From positions 62,001 to 126,000 of the forward strand of contig NZ_CAJHBI010000004.1 of the NCBI RefSeq assembly GCF_904846605.1: a stretch of 64,000 nt of DNA. Direction: 5' to 3'. Position numbers and translations under genes: made by a program. Numbering within the stretch: position 1 is the stretch's first letter; each line of letters opens with the position of its first letter. Shown piece after piece: positions 37,558-47,800 of the stretch. The notes below the pieces were generated by a model that saw only the letters and a list, made by a program, of their open reading frames with translations, did not search any database and was not told the origin of the DNA. This stretch comes from Psychrobacter sp. 72-O-c (GTDB lineage: Bacteria; Pseudomonadota; Gammaproteobacteria; Pseudomonadales; Moraxellaceae).

Positions 37558-38655
37558 ATGAAAGCCCAGTTTAAACACAGCTACGATCAAGATATCAATG
37601 TCTTCGATGATAAACGCCAACTCATAAAATATGGCGTGCTTCTCTTGCTACTCCTAATGGCGCCTTGGTTGCTAAGTAACTATTATATTAGTGAGCTTAG
37701 TGCCATATTAATTTGGTCTATAGCAGGACTTGGTCTTATGCTCTTGACGGGTCATACCGGACAAGTCAGTTTAGGTCATGCCGCCTTTATGGCTATAGGG
37801 GCTTTTAGCCATCTGGCACTCATGAGCCGAGGCTGGAATTTTTTTCCGGCTTTAATTGCCTGTGCGCTAATTACAGGTGTCATCGGTGCCATGATTGCCA
37901 GACCAATCTTAAGAACTAGCGGTATCTATTTGGCTATTGCTACGCTGGCGCTTAGTATTATCATCGAAGATATTGCTATCGTTGCTGAGCCCATTACCGG
38001 CGGCATCTCTGGCACCTTTGCTTCTCCCATTAATTTCTTTGGTTATACTATCGATCGCTACATCACGCCAAAGGCCTTTTATTACTTATGCTTGGCGCTA
38101 GTGGTGCTGATTACCTTTGGTTATATTAATCTGCTCAGAAGTAATACTGGCCGCTCTTTTTTGGCCATTAGAGATAGTGAAGTCTCTGCCCGCGCACTTG
38201 GCGTCAATGTACCACAAGCAAAAACTTTAGCCTTTAGCTTATCCTGTGCGATTACTGCTATTGGCGGTGCTATGTATGGGCATTTTGTGCAAGCTGTTAA
38301 CTATGAGAGCTTTACCGTTATTATCTCCATAACCATACTACTGCAGATTGTCATTGGTGGTTTAGGCTCCATACACGGTGCATTTTTTGGCGCTGTGGTA
38401 GTGGTCTTATTACCACAAGTTATTGCTATCTTAGGCGACGTCATTGGTCAAAGTACTGGCGCTAGTATCACGAGTATTCCTGGTATTGATACGGCGTTAT
38501 TTGCTTTGGTCATCGTCGTGATGATCATTTATGAACCACGTGGTATCTATGGAATATGGATAAAAATACGCACTTGGTTCAGGATGTTTCCGTTATATCG
38601 AAAAGGTTTATTCCGCCGCTCCAAAACTTATCTTAAAACGGAGCGTATGCGATGA
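37558..38655 (+). CDS. livM: Branched-chain amino-acid-type ABC permease LivM
   Basis: Second inner-membrane permease of the Liv-type importer, 365 residues with about nine or ten hydrophobic segments. LMLLTGHTGQVSLGHAAFMAIGA and GGLGSIHGAFFGAV are typical LivM motifs, and SEVSARALGVNVPQAKTLAF is the cytoplasmic coupling loop for the ATPases. The C-terminus is basic. The spacer before it contains two copies of CAAGGATGA, the second near the start codon. Its stop overlaps the livG start (ATGA), so they are translationally coupled. Confidence 0.93.
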   Translation: MKAQFKHSYDQDINVFDDKRQLIKYGVLLLLLLMAPWLLSNYYISELSAILIWSIAGLGLMLLTGHTGQVSLGHAAFMAIGAFSHLALMSRGWNFFPALIACALITGVIGAMIARPILRTSGIYLAIATLALSIIIEDIAIVAEPITGGISGTFASPINFFGYTIDRYITPKAFYYLCLALVVLITFGYINLLRSNTGRSFLAIRDSEVSARALGVNVPQAKTLAFSLSCAITAIGGAMYGHFVQAVNYESFTVIISITILLQIVIGGLGSIHGAFFGAVVVVLLPQVIAILGDVIGQSTGASITSIPGIDTALFALVIVVMIIYEPRGIYGIWIKIRTWFRMFPLYRKGLFRRSKTYLKTERMR

Positions 38656-39419
38656 GCTTATTACAAGTGGAGTCATTATCTATCGCGTTTGGTGGCGTTA
38701 AAGCGGTTGATAACATTAGCTTTGAAGTACAAGAAGGTGAGATATTTACTATCGTAGGCCCTAACGGTGCTGGTAAATCAACTATTTTTAACTTAATTAG
38801 CCGCTTATACGAGCCGCTAAATGGTCGCATTGTTTTTGATGGTACTGATATTACGCGAGTGCCCGCTCACGATATTGCCAAACTTGGCATTGCTCGTACT
38901 TTTCAGAACATTGAGCTGTTTGATCACTCTAGTGTATTACAAAACTTGCTTATCGGTCGTCATTCTCAGCGCAATACGACATGGATACAGGACTTGCTAT
39001 TCTTACCAAAGGTGCGCCGTAGTGAGCGCGAGCATCGTCTGCAAGTTGAGAAGATTATAGATTTTTTAGAATTAGCCCCTTATCGAGATCAGCTGATTGC
39101 AGGCTTGCCTTATGGTATTAGAAAAGTAGTCGAAATTGCCAGAGCGTTAGCGGCTAACCCAAAGCTTATTTTGCTCGATGAGCCAGCCTCAGGTCTCAGT
39201 GTAGAAGAAACTTCTGAGATGGCATGGTGGATTGAAGATATGCAAAAAGACTTAGGCTTGACTATCTTGATGGTAGAGCATGACATGAGCTTAGTGAATC
39301 GGGTGTCAGATCGAGTGTTGGCAGTGGCTGAAGGTAAGTTTTTGGCTCAAGGTACTGCTGCTGAGGTACAAGCCAATCCGCAAGTCATCGAGGCCTATCT
39401 TGGGCAGGAGAGTGTTTGA
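38652..39419 (+). CDS. livG: Liv-type ABC transporter ATPase LivG
   Basis: Cytoplasmic ATPase subunit, 255 residues. Walker A is GPNGAGKST, Walker B LILLDEPASGLS, and the switch histidine is in VEHDMS. The signature loop is LPYGIRKVVEIARA, the divergent form usual for LivG. GGAG lies upstream of the start, which overlaps the livM stop by 4 nt. It pairs with LivF to drive import by LivHM. Confidence 0.94.
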   Translation: MSLLQVESLSIAFGGVKAVDNISFEVQEGEIFTIVGPNGAGKSTIFNLISRLYEPLNGRIVFDGTDITRVPAHDIAKLGIARTFQNIELFDHSSVLQNLLIGRHSQRNTTWIQDLLFLPKVRRSEREHRLQVEKIIDFLELAPYRDQLIAGLPYGIRKVVEIARALAANPKLILLDEPASGLSVEETSEMAWWIEDMQKDLGLTILMVEHDMSLVNRVSDRVLAVAEGKFLAQGTAAEVQANPQVIEAYLGQESV

Positions 39420-40261
39420 TGCAATCTATTAAGAAACCACTGTCACCTGCAGCGCCTGCAACTGAGATGAGCTTGGTCGACTCTGAAGTTACGAATAACC
39501 TGCTCGAAGTGCGAAATTTAGAATCATCTTATGGCCCTGTTATGGCGTTAAGGGGCGTGAGTTTAGAGGTACCAGAAGGTAAAGTTGTCGCTATTTTGGG
39601 CGCTAATGGTGCGGGTAAAACTACGTTAATGAAGACCATCTCTGGTGTTATTAATCCTCGCAAAGGCGCAGTATGGTTCCACGGTGAGCGTATCGATGGC
39701 ACTGAGCCTGATCGCCTTGTCAAAAAAGGCTTGTCGCATGTGCCAGAAGGCCGAGAGGTATTTCCATTCTTGAATGTCGCCGAAAACTTGGCGATGGGCG
39801 CTTATACTCGACGTGACAAGTCTGAGATACAGCGTGATGTTGAGATGATATATGAGTACTTTCCAATACTAAAAGATCGCCGCACTCAAGCAGCTGGTAC
39901 GATGTCCGGTGGTCAGCAGCAGATGTTAGCTATCGGTCGCGGGCTGATGTCACGCCCCTCACTAATGCTACTTGATGAGCCTTCTCTTGGGCTGTCACCA
40001 CTACTGGTACAAGAGATATTTGCCATCATTCGCAGGTTGAATAAAGAGCAAGGCGTGACGATCCTGCTGGTTGAGCAAAACGCAAGAGTTGCTCTCGCAG
40101 CAGCGGATTACGGTTATGTGTTAGAGACTGGGCGTATTGTCATGGCAGGCTCAGCAGACAAACTGATGCACTCTGATGATATTAAAGAGTTTTACCTTGG
40201 ACAAACCAAAGACAACACAGCGGCAGCCACTCGGTGGAAACGCAAAAAGACTTGGCGATAA
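39419..40261 (+). CDS. livF: Liv-type ABC transporter ATPase LivF
   Basis: Second ATPase of the importer. Walker A is GANGAGKTT, the signature SGGQQQMLAIGRG and Walker B LMLLDEPSLGLSP. The ATG at 39419 overlaps the livG stop by one base, with AGGAG about 8 nt upstream. At 280 residues it exceeds the usual 235: there is an N-terminal tail of about 30 residues and a basic C-terminal tail (RWKRKKTWR). The ligase gene starts 6 bp after its stop. Confidence 0.94.
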   Translation: MQSIKKPLSPAAPATEMSLVDSEVTNNLLEVRNLESSYGPVMALRGVSLEVPEGKVVAILGANGAGKTTLMKTISGVINPRKGAVWFHGERIDGTEPDRLVKKGLSHVPEGREVFPFLNVAENLAMGAYTRRDKSEIQRDVEMIYEYFPILKDRRTQAAGTMSGGQQQMLAIGRGLMSRPSLMLLDEPSLGLSPLLVQEIFAIIRRLNKEQGVTILLVEQNARVALAAADYGYVLETGRIVMAGSADKLMHSDDIKEFYLGQTKDNTAAATRWKRKKTWR

Positions 40262-40266
40262 TAATC

Positions 40267-42219
40267 ATGACTAACCCTATGGATGTTCCGACTGATACTT
40301 CTACTTCTGATACGACTGTCACTAGGGTAGCCCCTGTAGTGCAGGCATCGCCTCATACAGAAGCACCCTCTTATAACAATGGTCGCGAGATACAAAATGC
40401 ACCCTACGATCATGCGCCGCAAGTCTTAGAAGGGTGTGACACCTTGAGCAAGCTTTGGCGACAAGTTTGTTTGAGTCGAGGCGACAAAATCGCCCATCGT
40501 GAAAAGGCCTTTGGTATTTGGCAAAGTTATAGCTGGCTAGATTATTATCATCGCGGCTGCGATATTGGTATGGCGCTCATTGGGCTTGGTCTGACCAAAG
40601 GGGACACGGTCTCTATCTTGAGTGAAGATAATAAAGAGTGGCTCTATTGCGATATGGGTATCTGTGCCGTTGGCGGCATACCCAATGGCGTCTATACTAC
40701 AGATAGTCCTGAGCAGCTCGCCTATATACTCAACGACAGTCATTCTAAATTCTTGATCGTTGAAAATGATGAGCAATTACACAAATTTCTTGAAATTCGT
40801 GAGCAGACGACTACTCTCAAAAAAGTAATTGTCTTTGAGCGTAAAGGTCTACGCAGTCTAGATGATGATCAGGTTATATTCTTAGATGAGCTGTATACGC
40901 TTGGTCAAGATGCCGACAACGCTTTAGAGCGTTTTAGCAACTATATTGACCAAAGCACAGCGAACGACATACGCACGCTTATTTATACTTCGGGCACTAC
41001 TGGCGATCCAAAAGGTGCCATTTTAACGCATGCCAACACGCTTTTTGAGCTGAAGACTAGCATCGAGGTCATCGATATTCTACCCACTGATGAGCAGCTA
41101 TGTTTTCTACCTTTGTGCCATGTGTTAGAGCGTTTAATTTCAGTGGACATCCCTATTCATAGAGGCTGTATTGTCAACTTTGCTGAGAGTACCGAGACAG
41201 TATTTGAGAATATGAAAGAAGTATCGCCCGATACCTTTACCGCCGTTCCTAGATTATGGGAAAAAATGTACGCCTCTATTAGCAACATGCGCAGCGATGC
41301 CAGTGCCCTTAATGGCTGGGCATTTGATCAGGCACTAAAAGCAGGTCATGACTACGCTGATGTGACAATGGCAGGCAAGAAGCCCACGACTGGCCAACGG
41401 CTTCGTTACGAGTTTTGGGACAAACTGGTATTACGCAAGATTCGTGACCTCATAGGGATGACTAATATTCGCCGTGCCACCACTGGTGCTGCGCCAATAT
41501 CATTAGATATTATTCGCTGGTTTCATGCAATAGGAGTGCCTATCTATGAAGGCTACGGCATGACTGAAAGTACGGGCGTCATTTCAATAAATACTCACGA
41601 AGCACAAATGATCGGCAGCGTAGGTAAAGCACTGCCAAATACCGAAGTCCGTATCGCTGACAATGGTGAAATACTGGTAAAAGGCGGTCATGTGTTTGGA
41701 GGGTATTGGAACAAGCCTGAAAAAACAGCTGAGGACTTGCGCGATGGCTGGCTACATACAGGCGATGTTGGAGAAATAAAAGAAGGCTATATATTCATTA
41801 CAGGCCGTATCAAAGATATTATTATTACAGCAGGCGGTAAGAACGTCACTCCAGCAGCCATAGAGAGTAAACTTAAGTTTTCGCCTTATATATCAGACGC
41901 GGTTGTCATTGGCGATAAGCGTAAATACCTGACTTGCCTTATCATGATAGATCAAGAAAACGTCGAAAAATATGCGCAAGACAATCAAGTGATGTTCTCT
42001 GATTTTCGCTCGTTGTGTCATGCGCCTGAAGTTATCGCTTTGATAGATGAGGTCGTACAGTCTGCGAATGAGACCTTAGCTCAAGTAGAAACCATAAAAC
42101 GCTTTCGACTCATCGATGTGCTCCTCAGCCCCGAAGATGATGAGCTGACCGCGACTATGAAATTAAAAAGGAACCTGGTTGAGAAAAAGCATCATGCGCT
42201 AATTGACTCTATGTACTGA
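40267..42219 (+). CDS. AMP-dependent long-chain acyl-CoA synthetase in the liv operon
   Basis: ANL-superfamily ligase of 650 residues, of the long FadD15-like type with a helical insertion (MRSDASALNGWAF region). Motifs: YTSGTTGDPKGAI, GYGMTESTG, LHTGDVGEI, IKDIIITAGGKNV; the C-terminal catalytic lysine lies in TMKLKR. It would activate a carboxylic acid to its CoA thioester at the cytoplasmic face. It starts 6 bp after livF, so it belongs to the transporter operon; this suggests coupled uptake and activation. An in-frame GTG at 40234 overlapping livF would add 11 residues. The first 45 residues are Thr/Ser/Pro-rich and unconserved. Confidence 0.9.
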   Translation: MTNPMDVPTDTSTSDTTVTRVAPVVQASPHTEAPSYNNGREIQNAPYDHAPQVLEGCDTLSKLWRQVCLSRGDKIAHREKAFGIWQSYSWLDYYHRGCDIGMALIGLGLTKGDTVSILSEDNKEWLYCDMGICAVGGIPNGVYTTDSPEQLAYILNDSHSKFLIVENDEQLHKFLEIREQTTTLKKVIVFERKGLRSLDDDQVIFLDELYTLGQDADNALERFSNYIDQSTANDIRTLIYTSGTTGDPKGAILTHANTLFELKTSIEVIDILPTDEQLCFLPLCHVLERLISVDIPIHRGCIVNFAESTETVFENMKEVSPDTFTAVPRLWEKMYASISNMRSDASALNGWAFDQALKAGHDYADVTMAGKKPTTGQRLRYEFWDKLVLRKIRDLIGMTNIRRATTGAAPISLDIIRWFHAIGVPIYEGYGMTESTGVISINTHEAQMIGSVGKALPNTEVRIADNGEILVKGGHVFGGYWNKPEKTAEDLRDGWLHTGDVGEIKEGYIFITGRIKDIIITAGGKNVTPAAIESKLKFSPYISDAVVIGDKRKYLTCLIMIDQENVEKYAQDNQVMFSDFRSLCHAPEVIALIDEVVQSANETLAQVETIKRFRLIDVLLSPEDDELTATMKLKRNLVEKKHHALIDSMY

Positions 42220-42293
42220 TTTAGCACAGAGTAGTTCTATCAAATTTACCGTAACATCCAACTGATAGCGACCTAGTCGCAAGGAGAAAGGCA

Positions 42294-43526
42294 ATGAAAT
42301 GGACATTCAAGACTACGCTAATGGCACTAACGGTCGGTACGATGGGGTTAGTTGGGTGTAGCGATCCAGAAACCACAGCAGCGACTGGTGCTGACACTGA
42401 GACGGCAGCTTCTACTAGTGATATACCAGTACAAGGCGTTACTGATACTGAAATTGTCCTTGGTGGTGCGAATGATTTATCTGGTCCGTTTGCTGGATTT
42501 GGTAATCCTGCGGTAGCTGCAGCCAATATGTACTTTGATGAGGTGAATGCTGCAGGCGGCGTTAACGGCCGAATGATTCGCTACATCGTCGAAGACCATT
42601 CTTATCAAGTACCAAAGGCAGTACAGTCCGCTAATAAGCTGGTTAGCCGTGATAAAATATTTGCTATGTTAATGTCGTTAGGTACACCGCATAACTTAGC
42701 CAGCTTCCCTATTATGGATCGCGCTAATGTACCTAGTGTCATGCCGATCACTTTTGCGCGACCCATGCAAGAAGAAGGTCCTCTGAATCGTCGTTATACT
42801 ATTGCTAGTACTTATTACGACTCAATGAAGTTAGGTATAGAATATCTAATTGCCCAACATGATATTAGCAATTTATGTGTCATGTATATCCCTTCAGACT
42901 ATGGTGAAGAGACGAATGAAGCGGTTAAGGACATCAGCGATAGTAATCCTAATGTTACTTTAGTTCAGGCCAGCTCACATCGTCCTGATGAAACGGACTT
43001 TTCAGGTGCGATCGCCAAACTAAAAGACGCTGATTGCGATCTAATCGCGTTATCTTTAACCATACGAGGCGCTATCACTGCAGTGGGTACGGCAAACGCA
43101 ATGGGCTGGGATGATGTGAAATTTATTGCCCCTGCAACCGGTTTTCATCCAGCAGTTGCTGCGGCACCAGGCGGCGCAAGTGAAGGTCTATATGCTGTTT
43201 CGTACTATAATGATTTAGCACTAAGAGCAGATGAACCTGAGACTAAAGCTTTCGTTGAGAAGTTCAAAAAAGCCACTGGCGAAGACGTATCAGCAGGCGC
43301 TATCATTGGTTATCTTGCCGCAAGAATTACCGTCGATGGACTCGAAGCTGCAGGCTCTGATTTAAATGCCGACACCTTTAATACCGGTCTAGAGACAGTC
43401 AGCTTCGTTGATGGAGTCACAGGATCTACTGTCGCTATTACTCCTGAGACCCATGTCGCAATTAACGACGTCTACTTGTCACAAGTACAAAATGGAGCAT
43501 GGAAAACCGTCACACAGCTGAAGTAA
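42294..43526 (+). CDS. Liv-type ABC substrate-binding lipoprotein
   Basis: Periplasm-facing binding protein of the Liv importer, 410 residues. A signal peptide ends in the lipobox LVGC (C22), so it is membrane-tethered; a Thr/Ala-rich linker follows to residue 45. The type I periplasmic-binding fold starts VTDTEIVLGGANDLSGPFAG and continues NAAGGVNGRMIRYIVEDHSY, typical of the Peripla_BP_6 group. AAGGAG precedes the ATG. Last gene of the operon, with a perfect inverted repeat 45 bp downstream. The ligand is unknown. Confidence 0.92.
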   Translation: MKWTFKTTLMALTVGTMGLVGCSDPETTAATGADTETAASTSDIPVQGVTDTEIVLGGANDLSGPFAGFGNPAVAAANMYFDEVNAAGGVNGRMIRYIVEDHSYQVPKAVQSANKLVSRDKIFAMLMSLGTPHNLASFPIMDRANVPSVMPITFARPMQEEGPLNRRYTIASTYYDSMKLGIEYLIAQHDISNLCVMYIPSDYGEETNEAVKDISDSNPNVTLVQASSHRPDETDFSGAIAKLKDADCDLIALSLTIRGAITAVGTANAMGWDDVKFIAPATGFHPAVAAAPGGASEGLYAVSYYNDLALRADEPETKAFVEKFKKATGEDVSAGAIIGYLAARITVDGLEAAGSDLNADTFNTGLETVSFVDGVTGSTVAITPETHVAINDVYLSQVQNGAWKTVTQLK

Positions 43527-43937
43527 GTACGTACTATCCATTTAGTGAAATTTTGATAGCAGCAAGCCAATTGCAGGCCATACACAAGTATGGCCTGCAA
43601 GCGTTATAACTTCTAAGTTTTGCGGTGGCCTGACTCTATACTCCAACTAATATGATTTTATATTTATTTATATATCAAAACTGTCTATACCCTATACTTA
43701 ATAATAAGAATAAAAAAATTATTCATTATCTATAGAAAACCTCCCCAGTTTTTTAAGTATACACATGTACAGTGATATTGTTGCAATTGGCCGTTGATGT
43801 CTTGCAACAGCCCCCCTTATTTGTCAAACTACTGTTAGGTGTCATACATTATGGAAGATGACCCCGCATCATTTGTACAAGTAGCCATAATCAACGGTGA
43901 TTTGTGCAGGTAATAATAATTCAAAAGGACTATGACT
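43527..43937. other. Intergenic region liv operon / acs
   Basis: About 410 bp with a perfect 13-bp inverted repeat (43571-43600) and an AT-rich stretch likely holding the acs promoter. No coding sequence is supported. Confidence 0.4.
43571..43600 (+). terminator. Perfect 13-bp hairpin without U-tract, end of liv operon
   Basis: TTGCAGGCCATAC and GTATGGCCTGCAA pair perfectly around ACAA. No T-run follows, so it may be a 3' stability hairpin or a non-canonical terminator. Confidence 0.55.
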
Positions 43938-45905
43938 ATGACCCAGAAATCATTTCCCATTGCCGCTGAATTTGTCGCCGCCGCCAATACTAGCGCTGAA
44001 CAGTATGCCCAAACCTATGAGGACTCTGTTGACTCGCCCGAGGCGATTGATGCTTTTTGGGCTGAGCGTGCTGAACAGATTGACTGGATAAAAAAGCCCA
44101 CCAAAATCAGCAACGTCAGCTATGATTTAGAGGACTTCCGTATCAAGTGGTTCGAAGATGGTGAGCTGAATATTTCGGTCAACTGTCTCGATCGTCACTT
44201 AAAAACCAACCCTTACAAGCCTGCCATTATCTGGGAAGGCGATCACCCGTCCTTACATAAAATCATCTCATTTAAAGAATTGCATGCTGAGGTTTGCCGC
44301 CTAGGCAATGCCATGCGTAAACTCGGTGTCAAAAAAGGCGATCGCGTGACCCTTTATATGCCGATGATACCCGAAGCGATGATAGCCATGCTGGCATGTA
44401 CGCGTATCGGTGCGGTGCATTCAGTGGTGTTTGGCGGTTTTTCAGCTGAAAGTCTTGGTAACCGTATCATTGACAGTCAGTCTAAGCTGGTCATTACCGC
44501 TGATGAAGGTTTGCGTGGCAATAAGATCACACCATTAAAAGTAAATGTCGACCGCGCCTTAGATATCGATGGGACAGAAAGCGTTGAAAAAGTCATAGTG
44601 GTGCATCGTACTGGTAATTCCATTCCAATGAGTGGTCGCCGCGATGTTTGGTATCATACTTTGGTCAGTGGCGAAAAAAAGCAGTGTGAACCTGAGGTGA
44701 TGAATGCCGAAGACCCACTGTTTTTATTGTACACATCCGGATCAACCGGTAAACCCAAAGGCGTGTTACATACCACGGGTGGTTATATTACTTATGCGCT
44801 ATCAACGTTCCGTGATGTCTTCGACATCAAAGACGATGACATCTACTGGTGTACCGCTGATGTGGGCTGGGTAACAGGTCATACCTATGCCACCTATGCG
44901 CCCCTTGCCAATGGGACGACGACAGTCATGTTCGAGGGTGTGCCAGAATATCCGACATGGGCACGGGTCGGCCATATCATCGATAAGCATAATATTAGTA
45001 TCTTATATACCGCCCCTACCGCCATTCGAGCAATGATGAAAGAAGGCGACGCTTTTGTTCGGGAGTCTGAACGCTCAAGTCTACGTTTGCTCGGTACGGT
45101 CGGCGAGCCTATCAATCCTGAAGCATGGGATTGGTACTACCATGTCGTTGGTGGCAGTCGCTGTCCAATTGTCGATACTTGGTGGCAGACAGAAACCGGT
45201 GGTATTTTGCTCGCGCCGATTCCGGGTACGGTGGCACTCAAGCCAGGTGCCGCAATGAACCCGTTATACGGCATCATACCAAATATCATGGATACCGATA
45301 GCACCGTGCTTGACGGTCCCGCTGAGGGTAATTTGGTCATCAGTAACAGCTGGCCTGGACAGATGCGCACTATCTATAACGATCATGAACGCTTTTTAGA
45401 GACTTACTTTAGCACTTATTTAGGTCATTACTTTACTGGTGATGGCGTGCAGCGCGATGAAGATGGTCACTACTGGATTACTGGCCGCGTTGATGATGTG
45501 CTCAACGTCTCAGGACATAGACTGGGCACAGCCGAAATTGAAAGCGCAATCGTCGCCCACCCTTCTACTGCGGAAGCGGCTGTGGTTGGCATGCCACACG
45601 ACATTCGAGGTACAGGCGTTTGTGCCTTTGTTATTCTCAAATCTGGCGAGGCCGCCAGTGAACGTCTAAAAACCGAGCTAAATCGCCACGTGCGCACCGC
45701 GATTGGACCGATTGCCAACTTAGATGCCATCTATCTCGTAGATGTCCTTCCCAAAACGCGCTCTGGCAAAATCATGCGCCGTATCTTGCGTAGCCTAGCC
45801 GCTGGGCAATATGTGGGGCTTGGTGATTTATCCACCCTTGCTGATAGCTCGGTGATCAATAAGCTGGTTGAAGTGGTCAAAGCTGAACGTAAGGCGTGTC
45901 ATTAA
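43938..45905 (+). CDS. acs: Acetyl-CoA synthetase
   Basis: AMP-forming enzyme that makes acetyl-CoA from acetate, ATP and CoA; the high-affinity acetate scavenging route that complements ackA-pta. Motifs include [36 protein letters not shown] and the C-terminal [11 protein letters not shown], whose K611 is the lysine inactivated by acetylation in relatives. At 655 residues it matches the usual 650. The ATG at 43938 lies 8 nt after AAAAGGA; the ATG at 43932 is in the same frame but closer to it. A hairpin terminator follows. Confidence 0.97.
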   Translation: MTQKSFPIAAEFVAAANTSAEQYAQTYEDSVDSPEAIDAFWAERAEQIDWIKKPTKISNVSYDLEDFRIKWFEDGELNISVNCLDRHLKTNPYKPAIIWEGDHPSLHKIISFKELHAEVCRLGNAMRKLGVKKGDRVTLYMPMIPEAMIAMLACTRIGAVHSVVFGGFSAESLGNRIIDSQSKLVITADEGLRGNKITPLKVNVDRALDIDGTESVEKVIVVHRTGNSIPMSGRRDVWYHTLVSGEKKQCEPEVMNAEDPLFLLYTSGSTGKPKGVLHTTGGYITYALSTFRDVFDIKDDDIYWCTADVGWVTGHTYATYAPLANGTTTVMFEGVPEYPTWARVGHIIDKHNISILYTAPTAIRAMMKEGDAFVRESERSSLRLLGTVGEPINPEAWDWYYHVVGGSRCPIVDTWWQTETGGILLAPIPGTVALKPGAAMNPLYGIIPNIMDTDSTVLDGPAEGNLVISNSWPGQMRTIYNDHERFLETYFSTYLGHYFTGDGVQRDEDGHYWITGRVDDVLNVSGHRLGTAEIESAIVAHPSTAEAAVVGMPHDIRGTGVCAFVILKSGEAASERLKTELNRHVRTAIGPIANLDAIYLVDVLPKTRSGKIMRRILRSLAAGQYVGLGDLSTLADSSVINKLVEVVKAERKACH

Positions 45906-45940
45906 TGTTTAATAAATAATGGCTGTTAAGAGCCTAGAAT

Positions 45941-45972
45941 AAGTCATGCTATTCAAGATAGCATGGCTTTTT
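45941..45972 (+). terminator. Rho-independent terminator after acs
   Basis: GTCATGCTAT pairs with ATAGCATGGC (one wobble) and is followed by five T. Confidence 0.88.
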
Positions 45973-46072
45973 AATATGGCTATCCTCAAAATAGGATAAA
46001 GCTGATACGCTTCAAACGATTTGAACTTCCTTTTTACTTATTACCAAATATCCTATAAGGCCTATTGTCATT

Positions 46073-47290
46073 ATGACTGACCATTCTCTAAATGATGCTA
46101 ATAACACCAAAACCCACACCACTGATACTGACCACATCGCACCAAAAATAGCCATCATTGGTGGCGGGCTTACTGGGTTGTTGACCGCCACGTTATTAGA
46201 GCGGGCATTTGGTCAGCAAGCCGAGCAAGCTACCTTTCTTGAAAGCTTGCCACAGATAACTGTTTTTGAAAAATCACGTAGCGTTGGTCGTTTGGCAACC
46301 CGCTATCGTACGGATGAGAGAACCGCCAAAAACTGGCAATGGGCATTCGGGGCGCAGTTTTTTACCGCAAAATCGACTGAATTTTCACAGTTTATCAAAC
46401 CGTGGTTAGCTACAGGTATGCTACAACCTTGGTGTGCCCAAGCGGTTGATTTAGTGCCAGCCAACGATAACCATCAGTCGTCTATAGTAACTAAGAAAGA
46501 GCAATGGGATACTATCCACGCCCGCTATATCAGCACCCCTAAAATGACCGGTTGGGGTCGAGCATTGGCTGACGATCTACAGTTGACAACATTACAGTTT
46601 AAAACTCGGGTTGCCCCTCTAGAACGGCAAAGCAATAACTCACAGAACGACTCTCCCGATAAAAAAACTGAATTGTTTGACGAGAACGGCAACAGCTTGG
46701 GCTGGTTCGACTGGGTTATTTGTACCGCGCCAAATGTTCAGGCGGTAGAATTAATGGCGGATAGTGGCTTTAATAAGCAAGCAAAAATTACTGAACCACA
46801 GATGCAAGCGTGCTATACGCTGATGCTAGGTTGGAATGACGTAGAACAGCTGCCTAAGACGCTAAATCGCAATGCAACACCAGTATGGGATGTGGCCTAT
46901 ATGACTGACTCTATACTCGATAGAATATTCATAGAGCATCATAAGCCTATGCATAACAATCTCCTACCTAGCGTCACTATTCATGCCCGTAACGACTGGT
47001 CGCAGGCACATGTCGATGATGATATCGAAACGATAAAAGCGCAATTAATGCAAGCTGCACAGCAAGCACTGGACTGGGACAAGGATACGGCACCTAGCCA
47101 AAGTGACTGTCACCGCTGGCGTTATGCTGCGACGGTTAACAATACTGAAACCAATAAAGGGCTTAATATCTTAGTTGATGGCAATCATCAATGGATCGTC
47201 AGTGGCGACTGGTGCGGACAAGGTAATATCGAAAGTTGTTATCACATGGCAGCAGAGACAGTAAAAGTTATAACCTCAGTATTAAGTTAA
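46073..47290 (+). CDS. Renalase-like FAD-dependent amine oxidoreductase
   Basis: A 405-residue flavoprotein. The dinucleotide-binding motif is IAIIGGGLTGLLTATLL (about residues 26-42), preceded by a hydrophilic tail. FEKSRSVGRLATRY and the later FGAQFFTAKS resemble the renalase group, where the pattern is EKSRGVGGRMATR and GAQYFTA; here one of the glycines is replaced. The C-terminal HRWRYA and DWCGQGNIE motifs also match that group. Bacterial renalase-like enzymes oxidise dihydro-NAD isomers; the function here is an inference from likeness. It converges on the YeeE/YedE pair. Confidence 0.82.
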   Translation: MTDHSLNDANNTKTHTTDTDHIAPKIAIIGGGLTGLLTATLLERAFGQQAEQATFLESLPQITVFEKSRSVGRLATRYRTDERTAKNWQWAFGAQFFTAKSTEFSQFIKPWLATGMLQPWCAQAVDLVPANDNHQSSIVTKKEQWDTIHARYISTPKMTGWGRALADDLQLTTLQFKTRVAPLERQSNNSQNDSPDKKTELFDENGNSLGWFDWVICTAPNVQAVELMADSGFNKQAKITEPQMQACYTLMLGWNDVEQLPKTLNRNATPVWDVAYMTDSILDRIFIEHHKPMHNNLLPSVTIHARNDWSQAHVDDDIETIKAQLMQAAQQALDWDKDTAPSQSDCHRWRYAATVNNTETNKGLNILVDGNHQWIVSGDWCGQGNIESCYHMAAETVKVITSVLS

Positions 47291-47312
47291 GCAACTAGTT
47301 ACATTGAATGTC

Positions 47313-47732
47313 TTACGTCAGTTTAGGCTCAAACCATTGATATACCAGCATACCGATTATCATCGCTGGCATGAATACGTAAGCCTGCCACTGTCCTGTT
47401 CCGAGCAATACAATCCCCGGTCCTGGGCAAATACCGACCAAGCCCCAACCAATACCAAATAGCATCGCACCGATTAATAATTTTTTACTAATGGTGGTGC
47501 GGGTGGGCATCTCAATCAGCGTACCAATCCAGCTATTACGCTGACGTTTTGCCAGTTGCACACCAACGATTGCCACTGCTAAGCCACCGCCCATCACCAG
47601 CGCTAATGAGATATCCCACGCGCCAAACACGTCCAAGAAACCTTGTACTTTTACAGGATCAGTCATGCCTGATATCAGCAAGCCAAACCCGAATAATAAC
47701 CCTGCTACTAGCCCAATTATATTTTTTAGCAT
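47313..47732 (-). CDS. YeeE/YedE family membrane protein, half 2
   Basis: A 139-residue inner-membrane protein with about four hydrophobic segments. GLLFGFGLLISGMTDP at the N-terminus and GIGWGLVGICPGPGIV near residue 105 are typical of the DUF6691/YedE-half group that pairs with a second half-protein, in sulfur-compound transport related to thiosulfate permease TsuA. The cysteine in ICPGPG is probably the thiol-handling residue. It lies 68 bp after the first half-gene on the same strand, so both probably make one transporter. Confidence 0.85.
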   Translation of the reverse strand: MLKNIIGLVAGLLFGFGLLISGMTDPVKVQGFLDVFGAWDISLALVMGGGLAVAIVGVQLAKRQRNSWIGTLIEMPTRTTISKKLLIGAMLFGIGWGLVGICPGPGIVLLGTGQWQAYVFMPAMIIGMLVYQWFEPKLT

Positions 47733-47800
47733 TGTCGTCTCTTATATTGTCTTATAAAATTTTATCTTGTAAAACACTGTAGTGTTAGTCTACACAGCTA

